Below are positions 27,200 to 35,237 of a stretch of 35,524 nt of DNA, in pieces. A program made the translations under genes and the position numbers. Each line of letters opens with the position of its first letter. Positions within the stretch are counted from its first letter, which is position 1. The notes under the pieces are model-generated. The model did not search any database. It saw only the letters and a program-made list of their open reading frames with translations, and was not told the origin of the DNA. Origin of the DNA: Candidatus Alistipes intestinigallinarum (GTDB lineage Bacteria; Bacteroidota; Bacteroidia; Bacteroidales; Rikenellaceae); NCBI GenBank assembly GCA_019115745.1, contig DXDA01000072.1, positions 1 through 35,524 on the forward strand, given 5' to 3'.

Positions 27200-27688
27200 A
27201 TGGAAAAGCAAGCGAAAGTGTTGGCGTTGGTTGCGCATGACAACATGAAGCGCGACCTGGCGGAGTGGGTGGACTGGAACAGCGAGAAGCTGAGCCGTCA
27301 CCACCTGGTGTGTACGGGAACGACGGGCAAGATGGTCGAGAAGACGCTTCGGGACCATCGTGCGGAGCATGAGCGTGCGGACGACGCGGCTCCGGAGCTG
27401 TCGATTACGCTGTTGAAGTCGGGCCCGCTGGGCGGGGATCAGCAGTTGGGGTCGATGATCGCCGACGGCAAGATCCACGCGCTGATCTTCTTCTGGGATC
27501 CGATGTCGGCCCAGCCGCACGATGTGGATGTGAAGGCGCTGCTGCGCCTGGCGACGCTTTATAACGTTCCGACGGCCGTCAACCGTTCGTCGGCGGACTT
27601 TCTGATCTCGTCTCCGTTGTTCGAGGACGACGACTACAAGCCGGAGGTGAAGGATTACAAGGCCTACATCGAGCGGGTCCTGCGGTGA
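27200..27688 (+). CDS. mgsA: Methylglyoxal synthase
   Basis: A 162-residue enzyme that converts dihydroxyacetone phosphate to methylglyoxal and phosphate, a bypass used when sugar phosphates build up. Family motifs are LALVAHDNMKRDL (N-terminal His-Asp), TGTTGK (phosphate binding), SGPLGGDQQLG with the catalytic Asp, and FFWDPMSAQPHDVDVKALLR with the catalytic His. Length is standard. It is the third rightward gene after mscS and DUF5606 and ends at a strong bidirectional terminator. Confidence 0.95.
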   Translation: MEKQAKVLALVAHDNMKRDLAEWVDWNSEKLSRHHLVCTGTTGKMVEKTLRDHRAEHERADDAAPELSITLLKSGPLGGDQQLGSMIADGKIHALIFFWDPMSAQPHDVDVKALLRLATLYNVPTAVNRSSADFLISSPLFEDDDYKPEVKDYKAYIERVLR

Positions 27689-27711
27689 GCCGACCTTCCG
27701 GAACGGACGAT

Positions 27712-27748
27712 AAAGAGCCGGATTCCCTTTCGGGGAGTCCGGCTCTTT
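27712..27748. terminator. Bidirectional terminator between mgsA and dusB
   Basis: AAAGAGCCGGATTCCC (27712-27727) pairs with GGGAGTCCGGCTCTTT (27733-27748) at 15 of 16 positions. Flanking A and T runs serve both strands. Confidence 0.85.
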
Positions 27749-27783
27749 GATTGAAAGGTGCCCGTTTTTTGATGCGTTGGGGG

Positions 27784-28806
27784 TCAGAGATCGTGGGAGA
27801 GGGGCGCGGGGACAACCCCCGAGAGGTCGTATCCGCCCCAACGCTCGGCCACGTAGTCGAGCGTGGCGAAGAGCTCGTCGACGTCGAGCGAGGTGACGAG
27901 TTTCAGCCGCGTGGACTTGAAGTCGGGCAGCCCCTTGAAGTAGTTGGTCAGATGACGCCTCATTTCGAGAATCCCGACATGGGGGCCCTTGATTTCGAGT
28001 GATTTCCGGAGGTGCTCCTTGGCGATGGCGACGCGCTCCACGACCGACGGCTGGGGCAGGACCTCTCCCGTAGCGAGAAAATGCTTGATTTCGCGGAAAA
28101 TCCAGGGACGTCCGTAGGTGGCTCGCCCGATCATCACGCCGTCGACGCCGTACCGGTCGAACATCTCGCGGGCCTTGGGTCCCGAATCGACATCGCCGTT
28201 TCCGATGATGGGGATCCGGATGGCGGGGTTGTTCTTCACGGCGCCGATGAGGGTCCAGTCGGCCTCTCCGCGATACATCTGTGCGCGGGTGCGGCCGTGA
28301 ATGGTGAGGGCGGCAATCCCGACGTCCTGCAGGCGGAGGGCGATCTCCTCGATGTTTTTCGAGTCGTTGTCCCACCCGAGTCGGGTCTTGACCGTCACGG
28401 GGGTGTGGACGGCCCGGACGATCTGCCGGGTCATCTCGACCATCAGATCGGGATTGCGCATCATGCCGGATCCGGCGCCGCGGCCTGCGATCTTCTTGAC
28501 GGGACAGCCGAAGTTGATGTCGATGATATCGGGCCCGGCAGCTTCGGCCATGCGTGCGGCCTCGACCATGGGTTCGATCAGGTGTCCGTAAATCTGGATG
28601 CCGACGGGCCGTTCGGCGTCATCGATTTCGAGTTTCTTGAGCGACTTGGCGGCATCGCGGATCAGCCCGTCCGAGGAGATGAATTCGGTGTATACGACGT
28701 CGGCGCCGAAGCGCTTGCACATGTAGCGGAACGAGGGGTCGGTGACGTCCTCCATGGGGGCGAGCAGCAGGGGACGCTCTCCGAGGTCCATGTTTGCGAT
28801 TTTCAT
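27784..28806 (-). CDS. dusB: tRNA-dihydrouridine synthase B
   Basis: A 340-residue FMN enzyme that reduces uridine to dihydrouridine in tRNA. The TIM barrel carries LLLAPMEDVTDPSFR (FMN binding), INFGCPVKK with catalytic C101, VKTRLGW, the HGRTRAQMYRG motif and GNGDV. The C-terminal helical tRNA-binding domain covers about residues 245-340. The ATG at 28804-28806 gives the natural start MKIANMDLGERP and overlaps the stop of the upstream gene as ATGA, so the two are coupled. The frame stays open upstream but only as the shadow of that gene. Confidence 0.93.
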   Translation of the reverse strand: MKIANMDLGERPLLLAPMEDVTDPSFRYMCKRFGADVVYTEFISSDGLIRDAAKSLKKLEIDDAERPVGIQIYGHLIEPMVEAARMAEAAGPDIIDINFGCPVKKIAGRGAGSGMMRNPDLMVEMTRQIVRAVHTPVTVKTRLGWDNDSKNIEEIALRLQDVGIAALTIHGRTRAQMYRGEADWTLIGAVKNNPAIRIPIIGNGDVDSGPKAREMFDRYGVDGVMIGRATYGRPWIFREIKHFLATGEVLPQPSVVERVAIAKEHLRKSLEIKGPHVGILEMRRHLTNYFKGLPDFKSTRLKLVTSLDVDELFATLDYVAERWGGYDLSGVVPAPLSHDL

Positions 28807-30089
28807 ACCTCTTCTTCGGTCGGGGATGTGTAGTGTGTGACGAGTATCTTGTCGATGCGAGCGCCGTCCATGTCGACGATTTCGAACGAGAAGTCTCTCC
28901 ATTCGATCTTTTCGCCCGTGGCGGGGATGTGTCCGAGCAGGTCGAGGATCAGTCCGCTGACGGTGTTGTAGGCATTGGCGGGGAAGTCGTCCTCGACGCC
29001 GAATGCGGCGAGGAAGTCGTAGAAGGGGCATTGCCCGTCGACGAGGGCGCTTCCGTCGTCGCGGCGTACGATATCGGGTTCTTCGCGCGGGTCGGGGAGC
29101 TCTCCGACGAGGGCCTCGAAGATGTCTTTCAGGGTGATGATTCCGCGCGTGACGCCGAATTCGTCGCAGATGATTCCGTAACCGAGTTGTTCGCTGCGGA
29201 GCTGTTCGAGGGCGTTGTAGACCTCGAACTCCTCGTGGAAGAATTTCCCGGGAGTGAGGATGGTCCGGATGTCGAAGGCGGGGTCGTTCAGATGGAGGAA
29301 GAGGTCCTTGAGATAGACCACGCCGAGAATCTTGTCGAGGCTTCCGTCACCGACGGGGTAGCGGTTGTGCGGGGCCTGGGCGACGATTTCGTGAATCCGT
29401 TCGGGCGACATGGCGACGTCGATCCAGGCGATTTCGCTGCGATGGGTCATGATCGACTCGACGGTACGGTCTCCGAGCGAGAAGACGCGTCCGACGATCT
29501 GCTGTTCGACCTCCTGCACCTCGCCGTCCTCGGCGCCCTCCTGGATGATGGAGCGGATTTCGGCTTCGGTGACCTTGCTTTCGGACTCGTGAATTCCCAG
29601 CAGCCGGGTCATGGCGGCGGTGCTTTTTGCGAGGAGCCAGACGAAGGGCGAGGCGATGGCGGCGAGGAGTCCCATGGGCCGGGCGACGATCTTTGCGGTG
29701 CGTTCGGCGGCGTTCATGCCGATGCGTTTGGGGACGAGCTCCCCGAAGATGATGGTCAGATAGGTGACGATGATGACGATGGCGACCTGCGCGATGAGGG
29801 TGGCCGTCCGGATGGGCATTCCGAGTTCGGCGAGTTGCGTGCCGCACTTGGCCGCGAGGGTGTCTCCGGAGTAGATACCGGTGAGGATCCCGATCAGGGT
29901 GATTCCGATCTGAATGGTGGAGAGGAACCGGTCGGGGTCTTTTGCGAGTTTGAGTGCCTTGCGGGCTCCGCGGCTGCCCTGTCGGGCCTGCAGTTCGAGG
30001 TTGGATTTGCGGGCGGAGACGAGGGCCATTTCGGACATGGCGAAGAGTCCGTTGAGGAGAATCAGGATAACGATGATGAGAATTTCCAT
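28803..30089 (-). CDS. CNNM/CorC-HlyC family membrane protein
   Basis: A 428-residue inner-membrane protein of the hemolysin-C/CorC family, proposed to move or sense divalent cations. The CNNM (DUF21) domain covers about residues 1-195, with hydrophobic helices at 3-22, about 60-80, 90-115 and 125-150, and the FGELVPKRIGMN motif. A CBS pair follows (about 200-330, with VFSLGDRTVESIMTHRSEI in part and YGIICDEFGVTRGII). The CorC_HlyC C-terminal domain is at about 345-425. I chose ATG 30087-30089 (MEILIIVILILLNGLFA) over a start ten residues earlier, because it begins the first membrane helix. It is promoter-proximal to dusB. Confidence 0.92.
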   Translation of the reverse strand: MEILIIVILILLNGLFAMSEMALVSARKSNLELQARQGSRGARKALKLAKDPDRFLSTIQIGITLIGILTGIYSGDTLAAKCGTQLAELGMPIRTATLIAQVAIVIIVTYLTIIFGELVPKRIGMNAAERTAKIVARPMGLLAAIASPFVWLLAKSTAAMTRLLGIHESESKVTEAEIRSIIQEGAEDGEVQEVEQQIVGRVFSLGDRTVESIMTHRSEIAWIDVAMSPERIHEIVAQAPHNRYPVGDGSLDKILGVVYLKDLFLHLNDPAFDIRTILTPGKFFHEEFEVYNALEQLRSEQLGYGIICDEFGVTRGIITLKDIFEALVGELPDPREEPDIVRRDDGSALVDGQCPFYDFLAAFGVEDDFPANAYNTVSGLILDLLGHIPATGEKIEWRDFSFEIVDMDGARIDKILVTHYTSPTEEEV

Positions 30090-30116
30090 GCAGGGATTCG
30101 GGGGTATTTCGAAGGG

Positions 30117-30148
30117 CAAAGATAATGCATGCGGGGCGAAAAGCCAAA
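30117..30148 (-). promoter_or_regulatory. Promoter of the CNNM/CorC-dusB operon
   Basis: Minus strand TTTG (30145-30148), 20 bases, then TATCTTTG (30117-30124), a perfect -7 box. The start codon is about 28 bases downstream of the box. Confidence 0.65.
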
Positions 30149-30166
30149 AGAAAGGGAGGCAGGGGG

Positions 30167-30196
30167 TTGGTTATTCGGCGAAAAGCGTTAAATTTG
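30167..30196 (+). promoter_or_regulatory. Promoter of argS
   Basis: TTG (30167-30169), 19 bases, then TAAATTTG (30189-30196). It matches the Bacteroidetes consensus in sequence and spacing, 20 bases before the ATG. Confidence 0.7.
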
Positions 30197-30215
30197 CGTC
30201 GAAAATCAAACGGAC

Positions 30216-32003
30216 ATGAATATCGAGAACTATATTTCGGAAGCGGTTCGGCAGTCGGTCGAGGCGCTTTACGGGCCGCTCGGGGACGAGCAGTTGCAGA
30301 TACAGAAGACGCGCCGGGAGTTCGAGGGCGACTATACGCTGGTGACGTTCCCGCTGCTGCGTCGGAGCCGGAAGTCTCCGGAGGCCACGGCGACGGAGAT
30401 CGGGGAGTACCTGACGACACACGTTGCGGAGATCCGGGCCTATAACGTCATCAAGGGCTTTCTGAACCTGTCGCTGGACGGGACGTTCTGGGCTTCGCGT
30501 TTCACGGAACTGGCTGCCGACGAGCGCTACGGCGAGGCTCCGTCGACGGGCCGCACGGTGATGATCGAGTATTCGTCTCCGAACACGAACAAGCCGCTGC
30601 ACCTGGGTCATATCCGCAACAACCTGCTGGGTTACTCGGTTGCGCAGATCCTGAAGGCGAACGGGCATACGGTGATCAAGGCGAACCTGGTGAACGACCG
30701 GGGTATCCATATCTGCAAGTCGATGCTGGCGTGGAAGCTCTACGGCGGGGGCGAGACTCCCGAATCGTCGGGCATGAAGGGCGACCACCTGGTCGGTAAA
30801 TACTACGTGGAGTTCGACAAGCACTACAAGGCTCAGATCAAGGAACTGATGGCCGCGGGCCAGACGGAGGAGGACGCGAAGAAGAACGCACCGATTATGC
30901 GCGAGGCGCAGGAGATGCTGCGTCGGTGGGAGGCGAAGGACCCGGAGGTCTACTCGTTGTGGGAGACGATGAACGGCTGGGTCTACGCGGGCTTCGACGT
31001 GACGTACAAGGCGCTGGGCGTGGATTTCGACAAGGTCTACTATGAGTCTCAAACCTACCTCTTGGGCAAGTCGCTCGTGGAGGAGGGTCTGAAGAAGGGG
31101 GTCTTCTACCGGCGCCCGGACAACTCGGTGTGGATCGACCTGACGGGTGACGGCCTGGACGAGAAGCTGCTGTTGCGCGGCGACGGCACGTCGGTCTACA
31201 TGACGCAGGACCTGGGTACGGCCTACCGCCGCTTCGAGGATAACAAGCTCGACGACATGATCTACGTCGTGGGCAACGAGCAGAACTACCACTTCCAGGT
31301 GCTGAAACTGGTCTTGAAGAAGCTGGGCTACGCCGAGTGGAGCGACCACATCACGCACCTGTCGTACGGCATGGTGGAGCTTCCCGAGGGGAAGATGAAG
31401 TCGCGCGAGGGCACGGTGGTGGATGCCGACGACCTGATTGCGGACATGGTGCAGACGGCGCGGGAGATGTCTGCCGAGCTGGGCAAGCTGGATGGCTGCA
31501 CGGAGGCGGAGGCCGACGCTGTTTCGACGATGGTCGGGCTGGGCGCGCTGAAATACTTCATCCTGAAGGTGGACCCGAAGAAGACGATGTTGTTCGACCC
31601 GCGCGAATCGATCGACTTCAACGGCAATACGGGCCCGTTCATCCAGTATACGCACGCACGGATCTGCTCGGTGCTCCGGAAGGCTGCGGAGAGCGGCATT
31701 GAGGTTCCTGCGGGGATCGTGCCGACAGTTTCGCTGCTGCCGGAGGAGACGGACCTGATCAAGACGCTGACGGAGTACCCGGCTACGGTGAAGGCTGCGG
31801 GCGACAACTTTGCACCTTCGATCATCGGGGCTTATGTCTACGACCTGGCGAAGCAGTTCAACGGCTACTACCACGACCACTCGATCCTCCGGGAGGAGGA
31901 TGCTTCGGTCCGTGGGATGCGCCTGGCGTTGGCGCAGCAGGTCGCGCGGGTGATCCGGAAGGGAATGCTGCTGCTGGGCATCGAGGTCCCGGAGCGGATG
32001 TAG
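30216..32003 (+). CDS. argS: Arginyl-tRNA synthetase
   Basis: A 595-residue class I synthetase that charges tRNA-Arg. The N-terminal additional domain (about 1-110) recognises the tRNA D-loop. The HIGH motif is HLGH (residues 129-132) in SPNTNKPLHLGHIRNN. KMKSREG (about 392) is the KMSK-like loop in the less canonical form used by many ArgS. The DALR anticodon-binding domain is at about 475-595 (FIQYTHARICSVLRK, ALAQQVARVIRKGMLLLGIE). Length is normal. Single gene with its own promoter and terminator. Confidence 0.96.
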   Translation: MNIENYISEAVRQSVEALYGPLGDEQLQIQKTRREFEGDYTLVTFPLLRRSRKSPEATATEIGEYLTTHVAEIRAYNVIKGFLNLSLDGTFWASRFTELAADERYGEAPSTGRTVMIEYSSPNTNKPLHLGHIRNNLLGYSVAQILKANGHTVIKANLVNDRGIHICKSMLAWKLYGGGETPESSGMKGDHLVGKYYVEFDKHYKAQIKELMAAGQTEEDAKKNAPIMREAQEMLRRWEAKDPEVYSLWETMNGWVYAGFDVTYKALGVDFDKVYYESQTYLLGKSLVEEGLKKGVFYRRPDNSVWIDLTGDGLDEKLLLRGDGTSVYMTQDLGTAYRRFEDNKLDDMIYVVGNEQNYHFQVLKLVLKKLGYAEWSDHITHLSYGMVELPEGKMKSREGTVVDADDLIADMVQTAREMSAELGKLDGCTEAEADAVSTMVGLGALKYFILKVDPKKTMLFDPRESIDFNGNTGPFIQYTHARICSVLRKAAESGIEVPAGIVPTVSLLPEETDLIKTLTEYPATVKAAGDNFAPSIIGAYVYDLAKQFNGYYHDHSILREEDASVRGMRLALAQQVARVIRKGMLLLGIEVPERM

Positions 32004-32023
32004 CAGCCGTTCGGCGGTCAAGG

Positions 32024-32061
32024 AAAAGGCGGAGCTCCTCGGAAGAGGAGTTTCGCCTTTT
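32024..32061 (+). terminator. Terminator after argS
   Basis: AAAAGGCG-GAG-CTCCTC (32024-32040) pairs with GAGGAG-TTT-CGCCTTTT (32045-32061) around GGAA, with a 3-base internal loop. The arms carry A and T runs. Confidence 0.8.
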
Positions 32062-32142
32062 GTGTTTGGGATGTGTAAGGGTTCGGCGTTTTGTGGTATG
32101 AAACTTGCGAAAAAGGGAGACGTTAACCAACACTCTACAGAC

Positions 32143-33123
32143 GTGAAAACAATCAAGAAGACCATCGCACTCTCGATTGCGATGTGTGCTGTTGCCGGGG
32201 CGACGGCACAGAACGGAACACCGACCTCCGTTTCGACACCCGATACGGTGCTGCTTTCGGAGACGGTCGACGGCGACTATCTGGTCCGCCGGCTCCAGAT
32301 CCGGAGCACGGACGACGTGGATTATTCGATCCGCTACCGGATCAGCGCCGCGACGCTGAATGCGGCGCTGGCTGGCAATGCTGCAGCGTTGAACGAGTTG
32401 AACGGCTTTGTCGACGGGCTGATGCAGGATACGCTGAAGAAGGTGAGCCGGATCGTCATCACGGGCTACGCCTCTCCGGACGGAACTGTCGCCTACAACC
32501 AGAAGCTTGCGGCACAGCGGGCCGCCGATTTCAAGAATTACATGGACGGGAAGTACAACCTGTCGAAGCGTTATGCGGTGACGGTGACCTCCGAGGCCGA
32601 CGATTGGAAGATGGCGCACGCGGCGATAGCGGCGTCCGCGGTTCCGGAGCGGGCCTCGGTGCTTCAGATCGTCGACGGCAGCCAGGCCCCGATGGCGAAG
32701 GAGCAGGCCCTGAAGCGCCTGCCGGGGGTCTGGAGCTACCTGGCCCGGGAGATTCTCCCGCCGATGCGGCGTGTGGAGGTGATGATCGACTACGATACGT
32801 CTCGGATCGTCGAGGAGCGGACCCTGCTTCCGCGTCCGACACCGACACCGGCTCCGCAGCAGGATGATTACGTGGTAGTCGAGGAGGATGTGAGCGGCGT
32901 GATCGTGGAGATGCCGAAGAAGGAGTACCGGGAGGAGCAGCGTGAGCTGCGCGAGGAGGAGAAGGCCGCCGAGCATCTTGTGAAGCACGATTCCCGGGAG
33001 GCTGCGAAGATTGCCCGGGCTCAGGAGAAGGCCGCCAAGCGGATTGCGAAGAAGGAGGCCAAGGCTGCGAAGAAGGCCGCCCGAGCCGCGAAGAAGACCT
33101 ATAAGGACCTGGAGAAGATGTAA
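32143..33123 (+). CDS. OmpA-like exported protein with Lys/Ala-rich C-terminal tail
   Basis: A 326-residue protein from a GTG start at 32143, followed directly by a signal peptide (KTIKKTIALSIAMCAVAGATAQ in part, cleaved near GATAQ). A start at ATG 32098 would put a charged 15-residue tail before the signal, so I prefer GTG. The middle (about residues 85-205) resembles an OmpA peptidoglycan-binding domain: RIVITGYASPDGTVAYNQKLA, shown here up to its Ala, and the helix AAQRAADFKNYM with a closing strand RRVEVMIDYD. A proline-rich hinge (about 225-235) leads to a charged helix rich in Glu/Arg, then Lys/Ala (about 255-326). The function is not known; an envelope-spanning or peptidoglycan-linked role is inference. 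Confidence 0.65.
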   Translation: MKTIKKTIALSIAMCAVAGATAQNGTPTSVSTPDTVLLSETVDGDYLVRRLQIRSTDDVDYSIRYRISAATLNAALAGNAAALNELNGFVDGLMQDTLKKVSRIVITGYASPDGTVAYNQKLAAQRAADFKNYMDGKYNLSKRYAVTVTSEADDWKMAHAAIAASAVPERASVLQIVDGSQAPMAKEQALKRLPGVWSYLAREILPPMRRVEVMIDYDTSRIVEERTLLPRPTPTPAPQQDDYVVVEEDVSGVIVEMPKKEYREEQRELREEEKAAEHLVKHDSREAAKIARAQEKAAKRIAKKEAKAAKKAARAAKKTYKDLEKM

Positions 33124-33150
33124 TCCGGGGGTAAGAGGACCTTTTCGGGG

Positions 33151-33200
33151 ACGGATGCGGAAGTGCGGGGGATTTTCCCGGCTTCGGCATCCGTTTTTTT
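33151..33200 (+). terminator. Terminator after the OmpA-like gene
   Basis: ACGGATGC (33151-33158) pairs with GCATCCGT (33187-33194), and GGAAG / CTTC extend the stem inside it. A T7 run covers 33194-33200. Confidence 0.82.
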
Positions 33201-33262
33201 CGGGAACCGAGTTCTCCTTCGGGTTTCTTTTTTGCAACTTGTTATCGAATGGTTCCCAGGAA

Positions 33263-33293
33263 TTTGCGGAAGAGAAAAAAAATCCTAATTTTG
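33263..33293 (+). promoter_or_regulatory. Promoter of the YejM-like gene
   Basis: TTTG (33263-33266), exactly 19 bases, then TAATTTTG (33286-33293). It is a full consensus match, 26 bases before the ATG. Confidence 0.75.
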
Positions 33294-33319
33294 CGGCACA
33301 TTTCACTCTCATACACGTT

Positions 33320-35167
33320 ATGTCTACATCACGCAAGGAATGTGCCCTCGAAGGGTTCATCTATTATCTGCTGTCGGTCTGTGTACTGGCCGTACAGTTT
33401 TTTCTCTACCTGATCCGGAGCCAGCAGTCCGGTTACATGGATTTCGGAGGCTGGGTCTATTTCGTCTCTTCGTGTCTGTCCCATGCCGCACAGATCGTAT
33501 TGATTCCCTATCTGGTGTTGTACCTGCCTTTGGCCCTGACAGGCTGGCGGCGCACGGCGGCGGTTGTACAGGTCGGCGTTACGGGCCTGCTGAGCGTTCT
33601 GATCTATCTCAACAGTCAGGTCTATGCCCTCTACCGCTTTCACATCAACGGATTTGTCCTGAATCTGGTTTTCGGCGAAGGAGCGGGGGAGATCTTCGAG
33701 TTTGCACCGATGGTCTACGTCAAGCAGACGCTGCTGTTTGTACTGTTGATTTTGATTTTTGTGGGGATGTGGCATCTTGCGTCGTATTTTCGGCGTCGGG
33801 TGGGGCGTCGCGTGATCTGGCCGGGGATCTTGACGCTTGTGGCACTGACGCTCTACAGCCAGTTGTACCATGCTTACGGGGCCTTCACACAGAAGTCATC
33901 GGTCCTCAAGAGTACAGCCGTAATCCCGTTCTACTATCCATTGACGGCCAACCGGCTGATGTTGAAGATGGGGGTTGTTCCTCCGGCGAACTCGTCGTTG
34001 CGATTCGAACGGACCGGGACTTCGGTCGCCTATCCACGAAATCCATTAAGAATTTCCCCCCCCCTTCAAGATTCGACTTTTAACATAGTTTATATCCTGA
34101 TTGACTCATGGAATCCGCGGACGCTGACGGCGGATTGTATGCCCAATCTGCATCGGTTTGCGGAGGAGAATGTCCGTTTTGAGAACCACTTCAGTTGCAG
34201 TAACGGTACGCGCAACAGTGTCTTCGGAATGTTTTTCGGGTTGCCAGGCTATTATTGGGACACATTCGAAGCGGACCATGTCCGTCCCTTGCTGCTGCGA
34301 GAACTGTTGGATCGCGGGTACGATGTCCGGGCCTATTCCAGTGCCACGCTGCTCTCTCCGCCCTTCAACCGGGTGGTTTTCGGCGATGTTCCGAACCTTC
34401 GGACTCATACGCCTGGCGAGACTTCGTGCCAGCGCGATTCGACACTGACGGCGGATTTTTTGGCGGATCTCGATACGCTTTCGGCATCGGGCCGTCCGTT
34501 CTTTTCGTTTCTGTTCTACGATTTGCCTCATGCGATTGCTGTTCCGGCCGACAAAAATACGCGATTCCAGCCGGCGTGGGAGTATGCCGACTATACGCGT
34601 TTGAACAACGACATCGATCCGGAACCCTTTTTCAACCTCTACCGCAACTGCTGTTATGAGGACGACCGCCTGATCGGTCAGGTTCTGGATGGATTGCGGA
34701 GCCGGGGATTGCTGGAGAATACGGTTGTGATCGTGACGGGCGATCATTCGCAGGAGTTCAACGAGAACCGGAAAAATTTCTGGGGTCACAACGGAAACTT
34801 TTCGCGCTGGCAGTTGCAGGTACCGTTGATTCTGCACATTCCGGGGATGGCGTCCGCCAGCTATGCGCATCGCACGACCCATTACGACATTGTCCCGACA
34901 CTGATGCAGGGGTGCCTCGGGGTGATGAATCCTATCGAGGACTACTCCATGGGCCATTTATTAACGGATCCGACGCCTCGCGGGTGGCATTTTGCGGGGA
35001 GTGGGATGAACTACGCTTTTGTGATTGACGACGACATGATTCTGGAGAAAAAGGTCAACGGGGTGTTGGAGGTGACGGACGGCGATTTGAATCCGATCGA
35101 TGATTATCGGATCGATCCGGTGGCTTTCGACCGGGCGATCCGGCGTCTCAATTCGTTCTACAAATAG
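33320..35167 (+). CDS. YejM/PbgA-like membrane protein with periplasmic sulfatase-fold domain
   Basis: A 615-residue inner-membrane protein. Five predicted helices (about 12-32, 45-73, 80-98, 134-155 and 163-187) are followed by a linker (about 190-255) and an alkaline-phosphatase/sulfatase-fold domain (about 256-600). The layout and the order of motifs (NIVYILIDSW, MPNLHRFAEENVRF, NSVFGMFFGLPGYYWD, VPLILHIPG, DIVPTLMQ) match E. coli YejM/PbgA, which controls lipopolysaccharide synthesis through LapB and FtsH. Possible metal/nucleophile residues are D262, T297 in NGTRN, D475/H476 in GDHSQE and H490 in WGHNG, which YejM lacks in part. I chose ATG 33320 because the consensus promoter lies just upstream. 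A C9 tract at codons 246-248 may switch the gene. Function in this phylum is unknown. Confidence 0.85.
   Translation: MSTSRKECALEGFIYYLLSVCVLAVQFFLYLIRSQQSGYMDFGGWVYFVSSCLSHAAQIVLIPYLVLYLPLALTGWRRTAAVVQVGVTGLLSVLIYLNSQVYALYRFHINGFVLNLVFGEGAGEIFEFAPMVYVKQTLLFVLLILIFVGMWHLASYFRRRVGRRVIWPGILTLVALTLYSQLYHAYGAFTQKSSVLKSTAVIPFYYPLTANRLMLKMGVVPPANSSLRFERTGTSVAYPRNPLRISPPLQDSTFNIVYILIDSWNPRTLTADCMPNLHRFAEENVRFENHFSCSNGTRNSVFGMFFGLPGYYWDTFEADHVRPLLLRELLDRGYDVRAYSSATLLSPPFNRVVFGDVPNLRTHTPGETSCQRDSTLTADFLADLDTLSASGRPFFSFLFYDLPHAIAVPADKNTRFQPAWEYADYTRLNNDIDPEPFFNLYRNCCYEDDRLIGQVLDGLRSRGLLENTVVIVTGDHSQEFNENRKNFWGHNGNFSRWQLQVPLILHIPGMASASYAHRTTHYDIVPTLMQGCLGVMNPIEDYSMGHLLTDPTPRGWHFAGSGMNYAFVIDDDMILEKKVNGVLEVTDGDLNPIDDYRIDPVAFDRAIRRLNSFYK
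34056..34064 (+). repeat. C9 tract inside the YejM-like gene
   Basis: Nine C residues (codons 246-248, TCC CCC CCC CTT) in the linker between the membrane and catalytic domains. Losing one C leads to TAG at 34086-34088 and gaining one leads to TAA at 34081-34083, both within about ten codons. Confidence 0.9.
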
Positions 35168-35177
35168 CCCGGAACGC

Positions 35178-35207
35178 TTGTTAATACGAAAGGAATTGCT
35201 AACTTTG
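35178..35207 (+). promoter_or_regulatory. Promoter of the last gene
   Basis: TTG (35178-35180), exactly 19 bases, then TAACTTTG (35200-35207), a perfect match. The ATG follows 30 bases later. Confidence 0.75.
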
Positions 35208-35237
35208 CGGGAAGAGAGATTTTAAACTCAAGATACA

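Noticed and set aside
29347..30420. Long leftward frame across the CNNM/CorC gene and argS start
   Set aside because: Antisense and Arg/His/Pro-rich, so a composition artefact.
32062..32142. Longer upstream start for the OmpA-like protein
   Set aside because: It would put a charged segment before the signal peptide and overlap the argS terminator. The GTG at 32143 fits better.
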